A DNA stretch of 64,000 nt, taken from contig NZ_FNJW01000008.1 of assembly GCF_900102725.1 (NCBI RefSeq), positions 744,001-808,000 of the forward strand. Reading direction: 5' to 3'. The translations under genes were made by a program, and so were the position numbers. Below are positions 50,664-64,000 of this stretch, in pieces (within the stretch, counting starts at the first letter, position 1; each line of letters begins with the position of its first letter). This stretch comes from Carnobacterium viridans. Lineage in GTDB: Bacteria; Bacillota; Bacilli; Lactobacillales; Carnobacteriaceae. Under the pieces are notes generated by a model that saw only the letters and a program-made list of their open reading frames with translations, ran no database searches and had not been told where the DNA came from.

Positions 50664-51656
50664 TTAAAACTTGCGCTTTTTTTTCGTCATATTTTCTAAT
50701 AAAATTCCTGTTCCTAATGCAACAGAGTCTAATGGTTGTTCAGCAGCAAATACAGGGACTCTCAATTGTTCAGAGAATAGTTGATCAATACCATCTAATA
50801 ACGCGCCACCACCAGTTAAAATCACTCCACGATCAATAATATCTGCAGACAATTCAGGAGGCGTTTGTTCTAATACATCTTTAGCTTGTTGGACGATCAT
50901 CGTCATAGATTCAGCTGTAGCTTTTTGAACTTCATCTGAAGTAATTGTGATTGTTCTAGGTAAACCAGTAATCATATCACGACCTCTAACTTCCATTGAG
51001 TCGTCACGTTTACCTGGGAAAACTGTTCCAATCTCTTTTTTAATTGTTTCAGCTGTACGTTCACCAATCAACAACTTATGTGTTTTCTTAACAAATTGTG
51101 TGATTTCATTATCTAATTGATCTCCAGCTACTTTTAATGAGCGACTTGTTACGATTCCTCCCATTGAAAGAACTGCAATATCGCTTGTTCCACCACCGAT
51201 ATCAATAACCATATTTCCGCTTGGTTGGAAGATATCCATCCCTGCTCCAATAGCTGCAACTTTAGGTTCTTCTTCAAGGTAAACATTTTTCCCGCCGCTT
51301 TTCTCAGCTGCTTCAATAATCGCTTTTTGTTCAATTGTTGTTATATTAGTTGGGCAGCAAATCAAAATATTTGGTTTTGATAAAAAGCCCTTAACATTTA
51401 ATTTATTAATAAAGTGAGTTAACATTGCTTCAGTTATGTCAAAATCAGCAATGACTCCTCCTTGTAATGGACGAATAGCACGAATGTTGCCTGGTGTACG
51501 TCCAACCATTAAGTACGCTTCTTCTCCAACTGCTAAAACACGTTTTGTTGTAGTATCGATTGCAACGACTGAAGGTTCATTTAAAACAATGCCTTTTCCT
51601 TTTACATGTATCAATACATTGGCTGTACCTAAATCTATTCCTATATCTCTCGCCAT
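50664..51656 (-). CDS. mbl: Rod shape-determining protein, MreB/Mbl family
   Basis: Actin-like protein of 330 residues that guides wall synthesis on the inner face of the membrane. ATP-binding motifs: DIGIDLGTANVLIHVKGKGI (phosphate 1), NMVIDIGGGTSDIAVLSMGG (phosphate 2) and GVILTGGGALLDGID (adenosine). The neighbour murA and the end of the protein (ILLENMTKKKRKF) support the Mbl rather than MreB assignment, since B. subtilis has mbl near murAA; the true mreBCD locus is elsewhere. The start has GAGGAG upstream. It is cotranscribed with epuA. Confidence 0.92.
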   Translation of the reverse strand: MARDIGIDLGTANVLIHVKGKGIVLNEPSVVAIDTTTKRVLAVGEEAYLMVGRTPGNIRAIRPLQGGVIADFDITEAMLTHFINKLNVKGFLSKPNILICCPTNITTIEQKAIIEAAEKSGGKNVYLEEEPKVAAIGAGMDIFQPSGNMVIDIGGGTSDIAVLSMGGIVTSRSLKVAGDQLDNEITQFVKKTHKLLIGERTAETIKKEIGTVFPGKRDDSMEVRGRDMITGLPRTITITSDEVQKATAESMTMIVQQAKDVLEQTPPELSADIIDRGVILTGGGALLDGIDQLFSEQLRVPVFAAEQPLDSVALGTGILLENMTKKKRKF

Positions 51657-51938
51657 TACTTGTTTCTCCTCTCAAGCTCTTGTTCGTTCATCTTTGACTA
51701 CTCTTTTAAAAGTAAAGTAGCCATCTAATTTACTATTATAGCATAACTTGTATCATTCTTAAATGTCGAATTAAAGACATTTAACTAAATTTAATGGTTT
51801 TTGTTACAGAAGTTTGCATTCCAAGAAGAAACAAAAAAAATAAAAGGTTATTACTTTTACTGTTGCTTGATTAAAAGCTATCTTCTTACATTGAAGGTTT
51901 CTTTTTGAGGCATAAGACTAGTGTTAGACAAGTAAAAT

Positions 51939-51983
51939 AAGCCTTTTAAAGCACCACTTCTTAAGTGTTTACTTTAAAAGACT
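51939..51983 (-). terminator. Terminator of murA
   Basis: Stem AAGCCTTTTAAAG-CA-CCACTT/AAGTGTTT-ACTTTAAAAGACTT (mismatches near the centre) read on the minus strand with a T-rich tail. The rest of 51657-52037 holds no other feature; the promoter of mbl must lie there. Confidence 0.75.
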
Positions 51984-52037
51984 TATATTAAAACCTATTT
52001 TCTAAATATATAAAAGATTATTTTTTATCACTTATGA

Positions 52038-53348
52038 TTACGAAAATAAACGTTCAAGCTCAGTTTCTTCCATAGTACCTTCTGTAGACTCTTCAACACG
52101 TTCTACATCTGCACCCAAAGCTTGTAATTTTTTATGGAATTCATAATAACCGCGATCCAGGTATTCTAAATGCGTTACCCTAGTGTAACCTTTTGAAACC
52201 AAACCAGCGATAATCAAAGCAGCTGCAGCTCTAAGATCTGTTGCTGCAACTTCAGCTCCTTGTAACTCAGCTGGTCCGTAGATGACTAATGTTTGGCCTT
52301 CAATTTTAAATTCAGCATTCATACGACGCAATTCTTCCATATGCATATAACGGTTTTCAAATACCGTTTCTTTCATTGTACTCGTACCTTCAGCAAACAC
52401 TTGTGCAATTGTCATTTGTGCTTGCATATCTGTTGGGAAACCAGGATGTGGCATTGTTTTGACATCTGTTGCCTTTAATTTATCAGGTCCAATAACACGT
52501 AATCCATTATCTTCATCTTTAAATTGAACACCCATTTCTTTTAACTTAGAAATCAATGGTTTGTTGTGTTCTGCAACAGCATCTTCAATAAAGATGTTTC
52601 CTTTTGTAACAGCAGCTGCAATCATAAATGTACCCGCTTCAATACGATCTGGAATAATGCTATGCTCCGTACCTGTTAACTCTGTTACACCTTCAATACG
52701 GATACTTTCAGTACCAGCACCAATAACTTTAGCTCCCATACGATTTAAGAAGTTTGCTAAGTCAACAATTTCTGGCTCGCGCGCAACGTTTTCAATAGTT
52801 GTTGTTCCTTTAGCTAGTGTGGCAGCCATCATAATATTTTGTGTAGCTCCAACACTTGGAAAATCTAAGTAGATGTGAGCTCCTTTTAATTGATCGGCGA
52901 ATGCTTCGATATACCCATTTTCGATATGTACTTCCGCACCCATCGCTTCAAATCCTTTTAAATGCAAATCTATTGGACGTGTTCCTATAGCACATCCTCC
53001 AGGAAGAGCAACTTTTGCATGTCCTAATCGAGCTAATAGGGGTCCCATTACTACGATTGATGCACGCATTTTACTTACATATTCAAAAGGAGCCTCATAA
53101 TGTAATTCCTTTGTAGCGTCTAAAGTAATTTCTTTTTCAGTTTCGTTAAAATCAACAGATAAATTCAAGTGGCTTAAAACTTCATTAATAGTGAATACGT
53201 CAGATAATATGGGAACATTCGTTAATTTACTTTGTCCCTTACTTGCTAAAATGGTGGCAGCTAAAATAGGCAATACGGCATTTTTTGCCCCTTCTACTTT
53301 CACTGTACCAGTTAGGTGTTTTCCACCTCGAACGACAATCTTTTCCAT
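52038..53348 (-). CDS. murA: UDP-N-acetylglucosamine 1-carboxyvinyltransferase
   Basis: First committed enzyme of peptidoglycan synthesis: it moves enolpyruvate from PEP to UDP-GlcNAc, and is the target of fosfomycin. EPSP synthase-like fold of 436 residues with the active-site cysteine Cys119 in [16 protein letters not shown] and the [10 protein letters not shown] loop near residue 22. The start ATG 53348 has GGAGGG 7 bases upstream; an ATG 20 codons earlier has none. Many Firmicutes have two murA copies; this one beside ywzB and the atp operon is murAA-like. Confidence 0.96.
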   Translation of the reverse strand: MEKIVVRGGKHLTGTVKVEGAKNAVLPILAATILASKGQSKLTNVPILSDVFTINEVLSHLNLSVDFNETEKEITLDATKELHYEAPFEYVSKMRASIVVMGPLLARLGHAKVALPGGCAIGTRPIDLHLKGFEAMGAEVHIENGYIEAFADQLKGAHIYLDFPSVGATQNIMMAATLAKGTTTIENVAREPEIVDLANFLNRMGAKVIGAGTESIRIEGVTELTGTEHSIIPDRIEAGTFMIAAAVTKGNIFIEDAVAEHNKPLISKLKEMGVQFKDEDNGLRVIGPDKLKATDVKTMPHPGFPTDMQAQMTIAQVFAEGTSTMKETVFENRYMHMEELRRMNAEFKIEGQTLVIYGPAELQGAEVAATDLRAAAALIIAGLVSKGYTRVTHLEYLDRGYYEFHKKLQALGADVERVEESTEGTMEETELERLFS

Positions 53349-53421
53349 GTAGTATCCCTCCAAAATTTTCATTGTCTTTATCACAACTGTGTGAGGTAAA
53401 TAGTACAAGACAACATTTAAT

Positions 53422-53427
53422 AGTATA
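53422..53427 (-). promoter_or_regulatory. Possible extended -10 promoter of murA
   Basis: Read on the minus strand: TGTTATACT, an extended -10 (TG-N-TATACT), about 75 bases before the murA start. No clear -35 is seen at 17 bases, as can be tolerated with an extended -10. Confidence 0.45.
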
Positions 53428-53487
53428 ACACGAAGCCAAGTGAAGGTACAAACTTAACCGATGTTTTAACATAAATTTAGTTAATTC

Positions 53488-53721
53488 TTAATAAAACAAA
53501 AAAATTAAATTTTGTGAGGTTAGTAAAAAATCCATAAAAAACGTACTTACTGTGTATCCTATAGTTATAGACACAAACAAGTAAAGTACACGAGCTTGTC
53601 CAATATTATTCTTTTTTAACAATTTTTCTATTCTAATCCCTTTTAATGCCCAAAAAGTCAGCAACACAAAAAATAAATGAGATACAACAGTAACCAGAGC
53701 TTGCACACCTAGAAAGTTCAT
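53488..53721 (-). CDS. DUF1146 small membrane protein (YwzB-like)
   Basis: Protein of 77 residues with two membrane segments (about 6-26 and 45-70) and the family middle GIRIEKLLKKNNIGQARVLYLFVSITIGY (split: ALKGIRIEKLLKKNN and QARVLYLFVSITIGYTVS). Function is unknown. The gene order atpC-ywzB-murA is shared with B. subtilis, which supports the call. The ribosome binding site AAGGGAAG is about 13 bases upstream, longer than usual. It lies 177 bases after atpC, past a terminator. Confidence 0.87.
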   Translation of the reverse strand: MNFLGVQALVTVVSHLFFVLLTFWALKGIRIEKLLKKNNIGQARVLYLFVSITIGYTVSTFFMDFLLTSQNLIFLFY

Positions 53722-53850
53722 ATTTTTAGTTCTCTTCCCTTCTAAATCCTATCACTATACTAACATAAAAGAAGCCGAAAGAACATTTTCTTGACTTCAA
53801 ATTGTAATATAACGAGTTCAGCAATGTTATTCTTTTTTTGGTCAAAATAA

Positions 53851-53895
53851 AAAAAGGTGGAACAAATGCAGACGAGCTGCTTTATTCCACCTTTT
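53851..53895 (-). terminator. Terminator of the atp operon
   Basis: Stem AAAAGGTGGAACAAA/TTTATTCCACCTTTT with an inner GCAG/CTGC stem, right after the atpC stop at 53898. Confidence 0.88.
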
Positions 53896-53897
53896 AA

Positions 53898-54320
53898 TTA
53901 ACCTCTTTTATGCTTAGAAACAGTAATTCGATTGACAGCTTTTCTTAAAGATATTTCTGCACGTTTTGAGTGGCTCTTATTCTCAACGGCTTCTGTCTTA
54001 CGCAATTCTTCTTCTGCACGCTGTTTCGCTTCAAAAGCACGTTCAACATCAATGTCTCTTGCACGTTCAGCACTATCCGCAATAATGGAACAAACGTTAT
54101 CTCTAACTTCCATAACTCCACCATTTACAGCGACCCAATCTGCAGCATCTATTGAAACACGTTGTATGCGGACGGAATTAATAGTAAGTGGCACAATAAT
54201 TGGCATATGATTTGATAAAATACCAATTTCTCCATCCACTGCTTTAGCAATCACGCTACTTGCTCGATGATTGTAGACGATTCCAGCAGGCGTAACAATG
54301 TTTACTTGCATTTCACTCAT
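53898..54320 (-). CDS. atpC: F1Fo-ATP synthase epsilon subunit
   Basis: Epsilon subunit of 140 residues: N-terminal beta barrel (VNIVTPAGIVYNHRASSVI, with EIGILSNHMPIIVPLTI) and a C-terminal helical hairpin (about 90-135). The hairpin regulates ATPase activity. ATG 54320 is chosen because AGGAGG lies 8 bases upstream; the GTG three bases earlier is too close. It is the last gene of the operon, 12 bases after atpD. Confidence 0.95.
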   Translation of the reverse strand: MSEMQVNIVTPAGIVYNHRASSVIAKAVDGEIGILSNHMPIIVPLTINSVRIQRVSIDAADWVAVNGGVMEVRDNVCSIIADSAERARDIDVERAFEAKQRAEEELRKTEAVENKSHSKRAEISLRKAVNRITVSKHKRG

Positions 54321-54332
54321 CACGTTTACCTC

Positions 54333-55742
<1,410 letters not shown>

Positions 55743-55759
55743 TTATTCCTCCCATTTAC

Positions 55760-56674
55760 TTACTTAGACGCTGAAGCACCACTAATGATTTCTGTAATTT
55801 CTTCTGTTATAGCAGCTTGTCGCGCTCGGTTATAACGAATCGTTAAATCATCAATAATATTTTTAGCGTTATCTGTTGCACCTTTCATAGCTGTCATACG
55901 TGCTGCATGTTCTGCTGCTTTAGCATCTAAAATTGCTCCATATATTAAACTTTCAGCATATTGAGGCAATATAATATCTAAAATTTCTTCTTTAGAAGGT
56001 TCATAAATATAATCTTTTGCATAATCTTTTGTTTCGGTTACATCCAAATCGGATAAAGGCAACATTTTTTCAGCTCTGTACTGGAACATAATCGTATTCA
56101 CATGATGGTTGTAACAAACATATAACTCATCAAAAACTTCATTCTTATACATCTCAGTCGCTGTTCTAGCAATCGTACGTACTTCTTCAAAAGAAGGTTG
56201 GTCACTGATATCATTTAGTTCGTAAGCAACGTTCATCCCTCTGGATTTAAAGAAGTCAGCTGCTGTTGAACCCACAGCCATAAATACATATTCCTCTGGA
56301 GAAGTATGGTCTTTGGTGATCATATCGACAGTTGATTTAATGACAGAGCTGTTGTATCCACCAGCCAATCCTTTATCTGAACTGATCACAATGTATCCAG
56401 TCTTTTTAATCGGGCGTTCAACCAACATATCATGAAAATCAATATTAGAAGGTGAATTCGTTCCAATCATGTCATTTTCAATCAAGGAAAGTTGGGTATG
56501 CGCTAAATGAGTAACGATTTCTCTTACCTTTTGAGAATAAATTTGAAAACCAGCTGCTGTACTTTCAGCTTTTGCTAATTTTGCACCTGATACCATTTGC
56601 ATGGCATTCGTAATTTGACTTGTCTTTTTTGTTGAACTTATTTTTTTTGTAATTTCATTTAAAGAGGCTGCCAT
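55760..56674 (-). CDS. atpG: F1Fo-ATP synthase gamma subunit
   Basis: Central stalk subunit of 304 residues. Long N-terminal helix ([34 protein letters not shown], split: [20 protein letters not shown]) and the C-terminal helix [20 protein letters not shown]...[19 protein letters not shown] are typical. The central [20 protein letters not shown] segment is conserved. The start has AAAGGCGG upstream. It lies between atpA (15 bases) and atpD. Confidence 0.96.
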   Translation of the reverse strand: MAASLNEITKKISSTKKTSQITNAMQMVSGAKLAKAESTAAGFQIYSQKVREIVTHLAHTQLSLIENDMIGTNSPSNIDFHDMLVERPIKKTGYIVISSDKGLAGGYNSSVIKSTVDMITKDHTSPEEYVFMAVGSTAADFFKSRGMNVAYELNDISDQPSFEEVRTIARTATEMYKNEVFDELYVCYNHHVNTIMFQYRAEKMLPLSDLDVTETKDYAKDYIYEPSKEEILDIILPQYAESLIYGAILDAKAAEHAARMTAMKGATDNAKNIIDDLTIRYNRARQAAITEEITEIISGASASK

Positions 56675-56689
56675 TCTTATTCACCGCCT

Positions 56690-58249
<1,560 letters not shown>

Positions 58250-58261
58250 TCATAACTTCTT

Positions 58262-58804
58262 TTATCGAATTAATTGTTTTTCTAACGCTTCCAAGTTAGA
58301 ACGGATACTGCCATCATAAACTTGACTTTCGGCTTCTATAACTACTCCACCAAGAACATGTTCATCAACGTTCGTATGCAATAATACTTTTTTCGCATCT
58401 AATTTTTGTTTCATAACGTTTATTAAACGTTCCTCTTGTCTATCGGTTAATTGAACAGCTGTAGTCACTTTAGCAACTACCGTCCTATTTTTGTAATCGT
58501 AAATTTTTTCAAATTCATTTACAACATCTCTAATATCACTGATTAAATGATAGTCATAAAGCATATGCAAGAAACTTTGTGTATTTATATCAAAGTGTTT
58601 GATCAAGTCAGTCAAAAGATGATCTCGTTTGTATTTTTCCAAACGAGGATCTACTAGAATCGTTCCTAGGTTAGGAATCGTTTCTAATACTTGACGAACG
58701 TCCATCATATTATCAAACGCAACGTCAACGGTTCCTTTTTCTTTAGAGTCTTGATAAAAAGCATCTGCAAGTTGGCGATTGTTCATGTTTCTATTTAATT
58801 TCAT
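58262..58804 (-). CDS. atpH: F1Fo-ATP synthase delta subunit
   Basis: Peripheral stalk subunit of 180 residues. The family pattern RQLADAFYQDSKEKGTVDVAFD and the C-terminal LGGVVIEAESQVYDGSIRSNLEALEKQLIR (split: LGGVVIEAESQVYDGSIRSN) are present. ATG 58804 is chosen: AAAGG lies about 10 bases upstream and the gene then overlaps atpF by 14 bases, a sign of translational coupling. An upstream ATG (58825) lies inside atpF. Confidence 0.95.
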   Translation of the reverse strand: MKLNRNMNNRQLADAFYQDSKEKGTVDVAFDNMMDVRQVLETIPNLGTILVDPRLEKYKRDHLLTDLIKHFDINTQSFLHMLYDYHLISDIRDVVNEFEKIYDYKNRTVVAKVTTAVQLTDRQEERLINVMKQKLDAKKVLLHTNVDEHVLGGVVIEAESQVYDGSIRSNLEALEKQLIR

Positions 58805-59306
58805 TATTATTCGCCAACCTTTCAATATACTCTTCGATTAGTTCAGCATGCCCTTCATTAGATAATTCTTTGCCAATCAATTTCTCTGCAATATCCATAG
58901 ACAAACGACTGATATCATTTTGTGCGCCTGCTAAAGCTTGTTTTCTTTCTAATTCAATGGCTTTTTTAGCCTCTTCTTTTAATCGTACTATTTCTACTTT
59001 AGCGGAGGCTATTTGTTCTCGTTCGACTTTATCAGCAGTGTCTCTTGCTTGCTCAATAATTGCACTCGCTTTGTTTCTTGTTTCTTCTAATTCTTGTTGT
59101 TGTTCTTTAAGCAATCGATCCGCTTCTAATTTCTTTGCTTCAGCGCTATCGATATTTCCTGCAATCAATTGTTCTCGCTTCTCCATCATTGCCATCAGAG
59201 GTTTCCAAGCAACCATCTTTAATGCTAGCATTAATAGTAAAAATGAGACCAAAGTGACAATAGAATCTCCAGCTGTTATTTGCCCTATAAACAATGGACT
59301 GACCAT
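58791..59306 (-). CDS. atpF: F1Fo-ATP synthase b subunit
   Basis: Peripheral stalk subunit of 171 residues: one N-terminal membrane helix (about residues 12-32, AGDSIVTLVSFLLLMLALKM) followed by a long charged helix (35-160, coiled coil). The start ATG 59306 has AAGGAG 8 bases upstream; the GTG three codons earlier overlaps the site. The last bases overlap atpH. Confidence 0.95.
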   Translation of the reverse strand: MVSPLFIGQITAGDSIVTLVSFLLLMLALKMVAWKPLMAMMEKREQLIAGNIDSAEAKKLEADRLLKEQQQELEETRNKASAIIEQARDTADKVEREQIASAKVEIVRLKEEAKKAIELERKQALAGAQNDISRLSMDIAEKLIGKELSNEGHAELIEEYIERLANNNEIK

Positions 59307-59412
59307 TACCCACACTCCTTCACCTATACTTCAATGTTGCTTTAAAAGAACAGGTAGAGAGACTATTATTCTCTACCTGTCAATTTCTAGTACGTCGTTT
59401 TTTTGCTAGCTT

Positions 59413-59625
59413 TTATTGGAAAACTAAGATAAAGGCAATAACAACTGCCATGATAGGAATGGCTTCTACTAAACCAATCCCAATATACATCAAGGTTTGT
59501 AATTGACCTTTCATTTCTGGTTGACGAGCAATTGATTCAATTGTTTTTGATACTACTCTACTTGAACCAAGTGCTGCTCCGATTGCTGCTCCTGCTACTG
59601 CGATTGCTGCTCCTATTAAACCCAT
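59413..59625 (-). CDS. atpE: F1Fo-ATP synthase c subunit
   Basis: Ring subunit of 70 residues with two helices and the polar loop [12 protein letters not shown]. The proton-binding carboxylate is Glu54 in [15 protein letters not shown], with no sodium-type Q/ES pattern obvious, so H+ is the likely coupling ion. The start has AGGAGG 11 bases upstream. It lies 88 bases after atpB. Confidence 0.96.
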   Translation of the reverse strand: MGLIGAAIAVAGAAIGAALGSSRVVSKTIESIARQPEMKGQLQTLMYIGIGLVEAIPIMAVVIAFILVFQ

Positions 59626-59713
59626 AATTCATTTTCCTCCTAATATAGTCATCTTTTATTTTTCTTAATTCTAATGATTCATGTATCTCTTACTAGCTGA
59701 TAACTTAATTTTC

Positions 59714-61142
<1,429 letters not shown>

Positions 61143-61179
61143 AGCCGTAAACCAAGAATTTCATTCTTGGTTTACGGCT
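61143..61179 (-). terminator. Terminator of upp
   Basis: Perfect 17-bp stem AGCCGTAAACCAAGAAT/ATTCTTGGTTTACGGCT with a 3-base loop, T-run on both strands; it lies 24 bases after the upp stop. Confidence 0.9.
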
Positions 61180-61202
61180 TTTCATTTAATCAATCTTATT
61201 AA

Positions 61203-61832
61203 TTACATTGTACCAAATAATCTATCACCAGCATCGCCTAAGCCTGGTAATATGTAACCATTTTCGTCTAAACGTTCATCTAATGCTGCAGTATAGATGT
61301 CAACATCAGGATGAGCTTCTTCTAAAGCTTTTACGCCTTCAGGAGCTGCAACAAGACAGACAAATTTAATTGTTGTCGCACCCCGTTTTTTCAATGAATC
61401 AATAGCCGCAATAGCTGATCCGCCTGTAGCAAGCATTGGATCTACAACAAGCAATTGACGTTCATTGATATCTGATGGTAATTTTACAAAATATTCTACT
61501 GGTTCTAATGTTTCATGATCACGATACATTCCTACGTGTCCAACTTTTGCTGCTGGGATTAAATCTAGCATCCCATCTACCATACCTAATCCAGCTCTTA
61601 AAATAGGAATGATCGCAACCTTTTTTCCTGCTAACTCTTTTTGAATAGATTTAACTAAAGGTGTTTCGATTTCCACATCTTGTAAAGGCATATCTCTAGA
61701 AACTTCAAATGCCATTAAGCGTGCAATTTCATTAACTGCTTCTCTAAAATCTTTCGTTCCTGTATTTTTATCGCGAAGAATAGTTAATTTGTGTTGGATT
61801 AATGGATGATCCATAACTTGAACTTTCGACAT
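61203..61832 (-). CDS. upp: Uracil phosphoribosyltransferase
   Basis: Salvage enzyme converting uracil and PRPP to UMP, 209 residues. Family features: [22 protein letters not shown] (start, split: [17 protein letters not shown]), the PRPP motif [18 protein letters not shown] and the C-terminal [17 protein letters not shown] that binds uracil. The start has GAGGG upstream. The order glyA-upp-atp equals B. subtilis. Confidence 0.97.
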   Translation of the reverse strand: MSKVQVMDHPLIQHKLTILRDKNTGTKDFREAVNEIARLMAFEVSRDMPLQDVEIETPLVKSIQKELAGKKVAIIPILRAGLGMVDGMLDLIPAAKVGHVGMYRDHETLEPVEYFVKLPSDINERQLLVVDPMLATGGSAIAAIDSLKKRGATTIKFVCLVAAPEGVKALEEAHPDVDIYTAALDERLDENGYILPGLGDAGDRLFGTM

Positions 61833-61963
61833 TGTATTCAGCCCTCATTTTTTATTATTTTTTAAACATTTCTATTGTAAAGGATATTAACCTCTAGTGC
61901 TACCTTTTTAATGTTTTTCTTTTTTATTCTGGCTTTTCGTCTATTTTAAAATGATATATTGGA

Positions 61964-63205
61964 TTACACTTTAGATGCATACAAGGGATGTTTGGCAGTC
62001 AATTGACGAACTTGTGCTTGAATAGCTTCCATTTTTTCAGCATCTCCATTACTTGTCAATGTTTCAATTATGAATTCAGCTACCTTTTTAGAATCGGCTT
62101 CATTAAATCCTCTTGTTGTAATAGCTGGCGTTCCAATGCGAATACCACTTGTTTTGAAGGGACTCAATGTTTCAAAAGGAATCGTATTTTTGTTGACAGT
62201 TATGCCAACTTGATCTAAAAGAACCTCTGCTTCTTTTCCATTTAATCCGAAGTTTGTTACATCAAACAATAAAAGATGATTATCTGTTCCGCCACTAATC
62301 AAATGACCAATGGATGCGTTAAGAACACTTTCCATGGCTTTAGCATTTTTAATGATTTGAGCAGCATACTCTTTAAATTCTGGAGTAGATGCTTCTTTTA
62401 AAGCTACTGCTTTAGCAGCTATAACATGTTCTAAAGGACCACCTTGAATACCTGGGAAAATGGCACTATTGATTGCTTTGCTATATTTTTCTTTAGCTAA
62501 GATCATTCCACCACGTGGTCCTCTTAATGTTTTATGGGTAGTTGTAGTGACAACATCTGCATAAGGAACAGGATTTTGATGTAAACCTCCAGCAATTAAG
62601 CCTGCTATATGAGCCATATCAACCAGTAAATAAGCTCCGATTTCATCCGCAATTGTTCTAAACCGCGCAAAATCTATTTTTCTAGAGTACGCACTGGCTC
62701 CTGCAACAATCAATTTAGGTTTATGTTGTTTAGCCAATTCTTCAACTACTTTATAATCGATTTCTTCTGTTTCTTTATCTACACCATAAGAGATAAAATT
62801 GTACGTCTTGCCACTAAAGTTTACGGGAGATCCATGTGTTAAATGACCGCCATGGGTTAAATCCATGCCTAATACAGTATCTCCTGGGTTTATTAAAGCA
62901 TTAAAAGCAGCCATATTAGCACTAGAACCTGAATGTGGCTGAACATTTACATATTCTGCTCCAAAAAGTTTTTTTGCACGTTCAATAGCTAAATTTTCAA
63001 CAACATCAATAAACTCACATCCGCCGTAATATCTTTTACCCGGATAGCCTTCTGCGTATTTATTCGTTAAAATACTTCCTTGTGCAGCAAGCACATCTTC
63101 AGACACAAAATTTTCTGAAGCGATTAATTCAATATTTTGTTCTTGTCTTTTGCTCTCTTTTTCAATGGCGTCAAAGATCTCTTTATCAATTTTTTTGTTA
63201 GTCAT
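61964..63205 (-). CDS. glyA: Serine hydroxymethyltransferase
   Basis: PLP enzyme of 413 residues that interconverts serine and glycine while charging tetrahydrofolate. The PLP lysine lies in [17 protein letters not shown]; other family parts are [17 protein letters not shown] and [20 protein letters not shown] 63205 is the start, with AAGGG about 10 bases upstream; a TTG six codons earlier is unlikely. It lies 65 bases after the sua5-type gene, same strand. Confidence 0.96.
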   Translation of the reverse strand: MTNKKIDKEIFDAIEKESKRQEQNIELIASENFVSEDVLAAQGSILTNKYAEGYPGKRYYGGCEFIDVVENLAIERAKKLFGAEYVNVQPHSGSSANMAAFNALINPGDTVLGMDLTHGGHLTHGSPVNFSGKTYNFISYGVDKETEEIDYKVVEELAKQHKPKLIVAGASAYSRKIDFARFRTIADEIGAYLLVDMAHIAGLIAGGLHQNPVPYADVVTTTTHKTLRGPRGGMILAKEKYSKAINSAIFPGIQGGPLEHVIAAKAVALKEASTPEFKEYAAQIIKNAKAMESVLNASIGHLISGGTDNHLLLFDVTNFGLNGKEAEVLLDQVGITVNKNTIPFETLSPFKTSGIRIGTPAITTRGFNEADSKKVAEFIIETLTSNGDAEKMEAIQAQVRQLTAKHPLYASKV

Positions 63206-63270
63206 ATAGGCCACACCCTTCAATAGTTATGATAAACGCTTTTTGATTAGTTAACTCTACGAATTTATGG

Positions 63271-64000
63271 TTAGTCAAAAAAATGGTTCCCTGCTGCTTT
63301 TTGAAGCCGGTTCATATAAGCTTCGCCTAAGCCCTCTTGATCATGAGCTTCGGCTAAAATAAGTGTAGCATCTGTTGTTTCAAAGTATCTTAATCCTGAA
63401 TACAATCGTTTGGAAGCATCATAGATATTTTTATTTTCTCCTAATGAATAAACAGCTGTAACGCTGTCTTGGAATTGATTTAGGATATTTTGATTAGCTA
63501 AAAGACCGATCTTTTCACCTTGTTTTTGATACATTTTGATTGCTTTTTGCCAGATTTCACTTTCTCCAACAACAATAATCACAGGCTCATCAGGACTATA
63601 GTGCTTGTATTTCATACCTGGAGCTTTAGGAGCCTCTTCATTTGAAACCAAATGACGATCAACAAAAACAGTTCCTATGACTTTTTCCAACTCTTCTTTA
63701 GTCGTTGCTCCTGGTCTCAATATGATGGGTAGCATTGGATCAGTAATATCTAGAACAGTTGATTCCAATCCTACCCCGGTGTCTCCATCATCCAATACTC
63801 CTGCTATTTTACCTTTCATATCGTGGTAAACATGATCTGCGTTTGTTGGACTTGGCTTGCCAGATGTATTGGCACTTGGTCCAACAAGTGGCTTACCTGA
63901 TTCACGAATCAATTGAAGCGTTAATTCATTATCAGGCATCCGTATAGCCACACTCGCTAGACCAGCTGTAACGGTTGGTGCAAAAACATGATCCTTTACT
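63271..64000 (-). CDS. L-threonylcarbamoyladenylate synthase (Sua5/YwlC), C-terminal part
   Basis: Enzyme that makes threonylcarbamoyl-AMP for the t6A modification of tRNA. The visible 242 residues start at the right edge of the window with VKDHVFAPTVTAGLASVAIRMP and continue with GPSANTSGKPSPTNADHV, the KSGKPSP-type motif of YrdC/Sua5. After about residue 100 comes the Sua5 C-terminal domain (KYKHYSPDEPVIIV). The N-terminal part lies outside the window, so the true start is unseen. The family length of about 340 and the order sua5-glyA-upp agree with B. subtilis ywlC. Confidence 0.92.
   Translation of the reverse strand, partial: VKDHVFAPTVTAGLASVAIRMPDNELTLQLIRESGKPLVGPSANTSGKPSPTNADHVYHDMKGKIAGVLDDGDTGVGLESTVLDITDPMLPIILRPGATTKEELEKVIGTVFVDRHLVSNEEAPKAPGMKYKHYSPDEPVIIVVGESEIWQKAIKMYQKQGEKIGLLANQNILNQFQDSVTAVYSLGENKNIYDASKRLYSGLRYFETTDATLILAEAHDQEGLGEAYMNRLQKAAGNHFFD

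Overview
The window reads as a chromosomal segment of a low-GC Gram-positive bacterium of the order Lactobacillales. My best guess is a Carnobacteriaceae member such as Carnobacterium, inferred from gene content and not proven. Supporting signs are AT-rich DNA, strong AGGAGG-type ribosome binding sites, several TTG/GTG starts, an EpuA-family small membrane protein, a PBP5-like low-affinity penicillin-binding protein, and the Firmicute order sua5-glyA-upp-atpBEFHAGDC-ywzB-murA-mbl. No rRNA, tRNA, transposase, phage gene or CRISPR array was seen. Most genes are on the minus strand.

Layout. 1-6.8 kb: 5' end of pcrA, a GntR regulator, a DMT exporter, then purB-purK, a UPF0316 membrane protein and xpt (purine synthesis and salvage). 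7-18.6 kb: cell-envelope genes (a Ser/Glu-rich anchored protein, a CNNM/CorC protein, PBP5-like transpeptidase, GH73 glucosaminidase, VanY-type carboxypeptidase lipoprotein), a PTS-IIC-like protein, an oxidoreductase and a DUF1002 protein. 19-24.5 kb: a complete branched-chain amino acid ABC importer operon (livKHMGF-acuB) with a CodY-like box lying inside its promoter. 24.8-31.6 kb: a divergent pair of aromatic-acid-exporter-type proteins, a long repeat region, and a large FtsX-type permease with its ATPase. 31.8-42.1 kb: amino acid and sugar transporters, flavoproteins, a MarR-controlled luciferase-like monooxygenase, a nucleotidase, two VanZ-like proteins, a YbaK deacylase and an RlmI-type methyltransferase. 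42.3-49.5 kb: a lipoteichoic acid synthase, a strange two-gene ABC-like unit whose ATPase has lost its catalytic motifs, a two-component system, and a LysM-3D wall protein. 49.9-64 kb: ssb-like gene, epuA, mbl, murA, ywzB, the F1Fo-ATP synthase operon, upp, glyA and the 3' part of sua5.

The genes are mostly core housekeeping: wall and teichoic acid synthesis, ATP synthase, purine and pyrimidine salvage, and nutrient uptake. Two envelope genes (LTA synthase and the LysM-3D protein) each have a sequence upstream that fits the WalR/YycF box TGTWAH-N5-TGTWAH, which suggests shared cell-wall stress control.

The least ordinary content is intergenic. There are at least five families of repeated or structured elements: a 52-bp tandem repeat found at two loci with a shared trailing hairpin; a 51-bp tandem array that runs into the end of the DUF1002 gene; an array of about 116-123 bp hairpin units whose stems change sequence while keeping pairing, with a second copy 10.5 kb away sharing the same left boundary; a 173-bp inverted-repeat element; and a 220-bp multibranched inverted-repeat element. 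The hairpin array and the pseudo-ATPase ABC pair are my best candidates for something not yet described.
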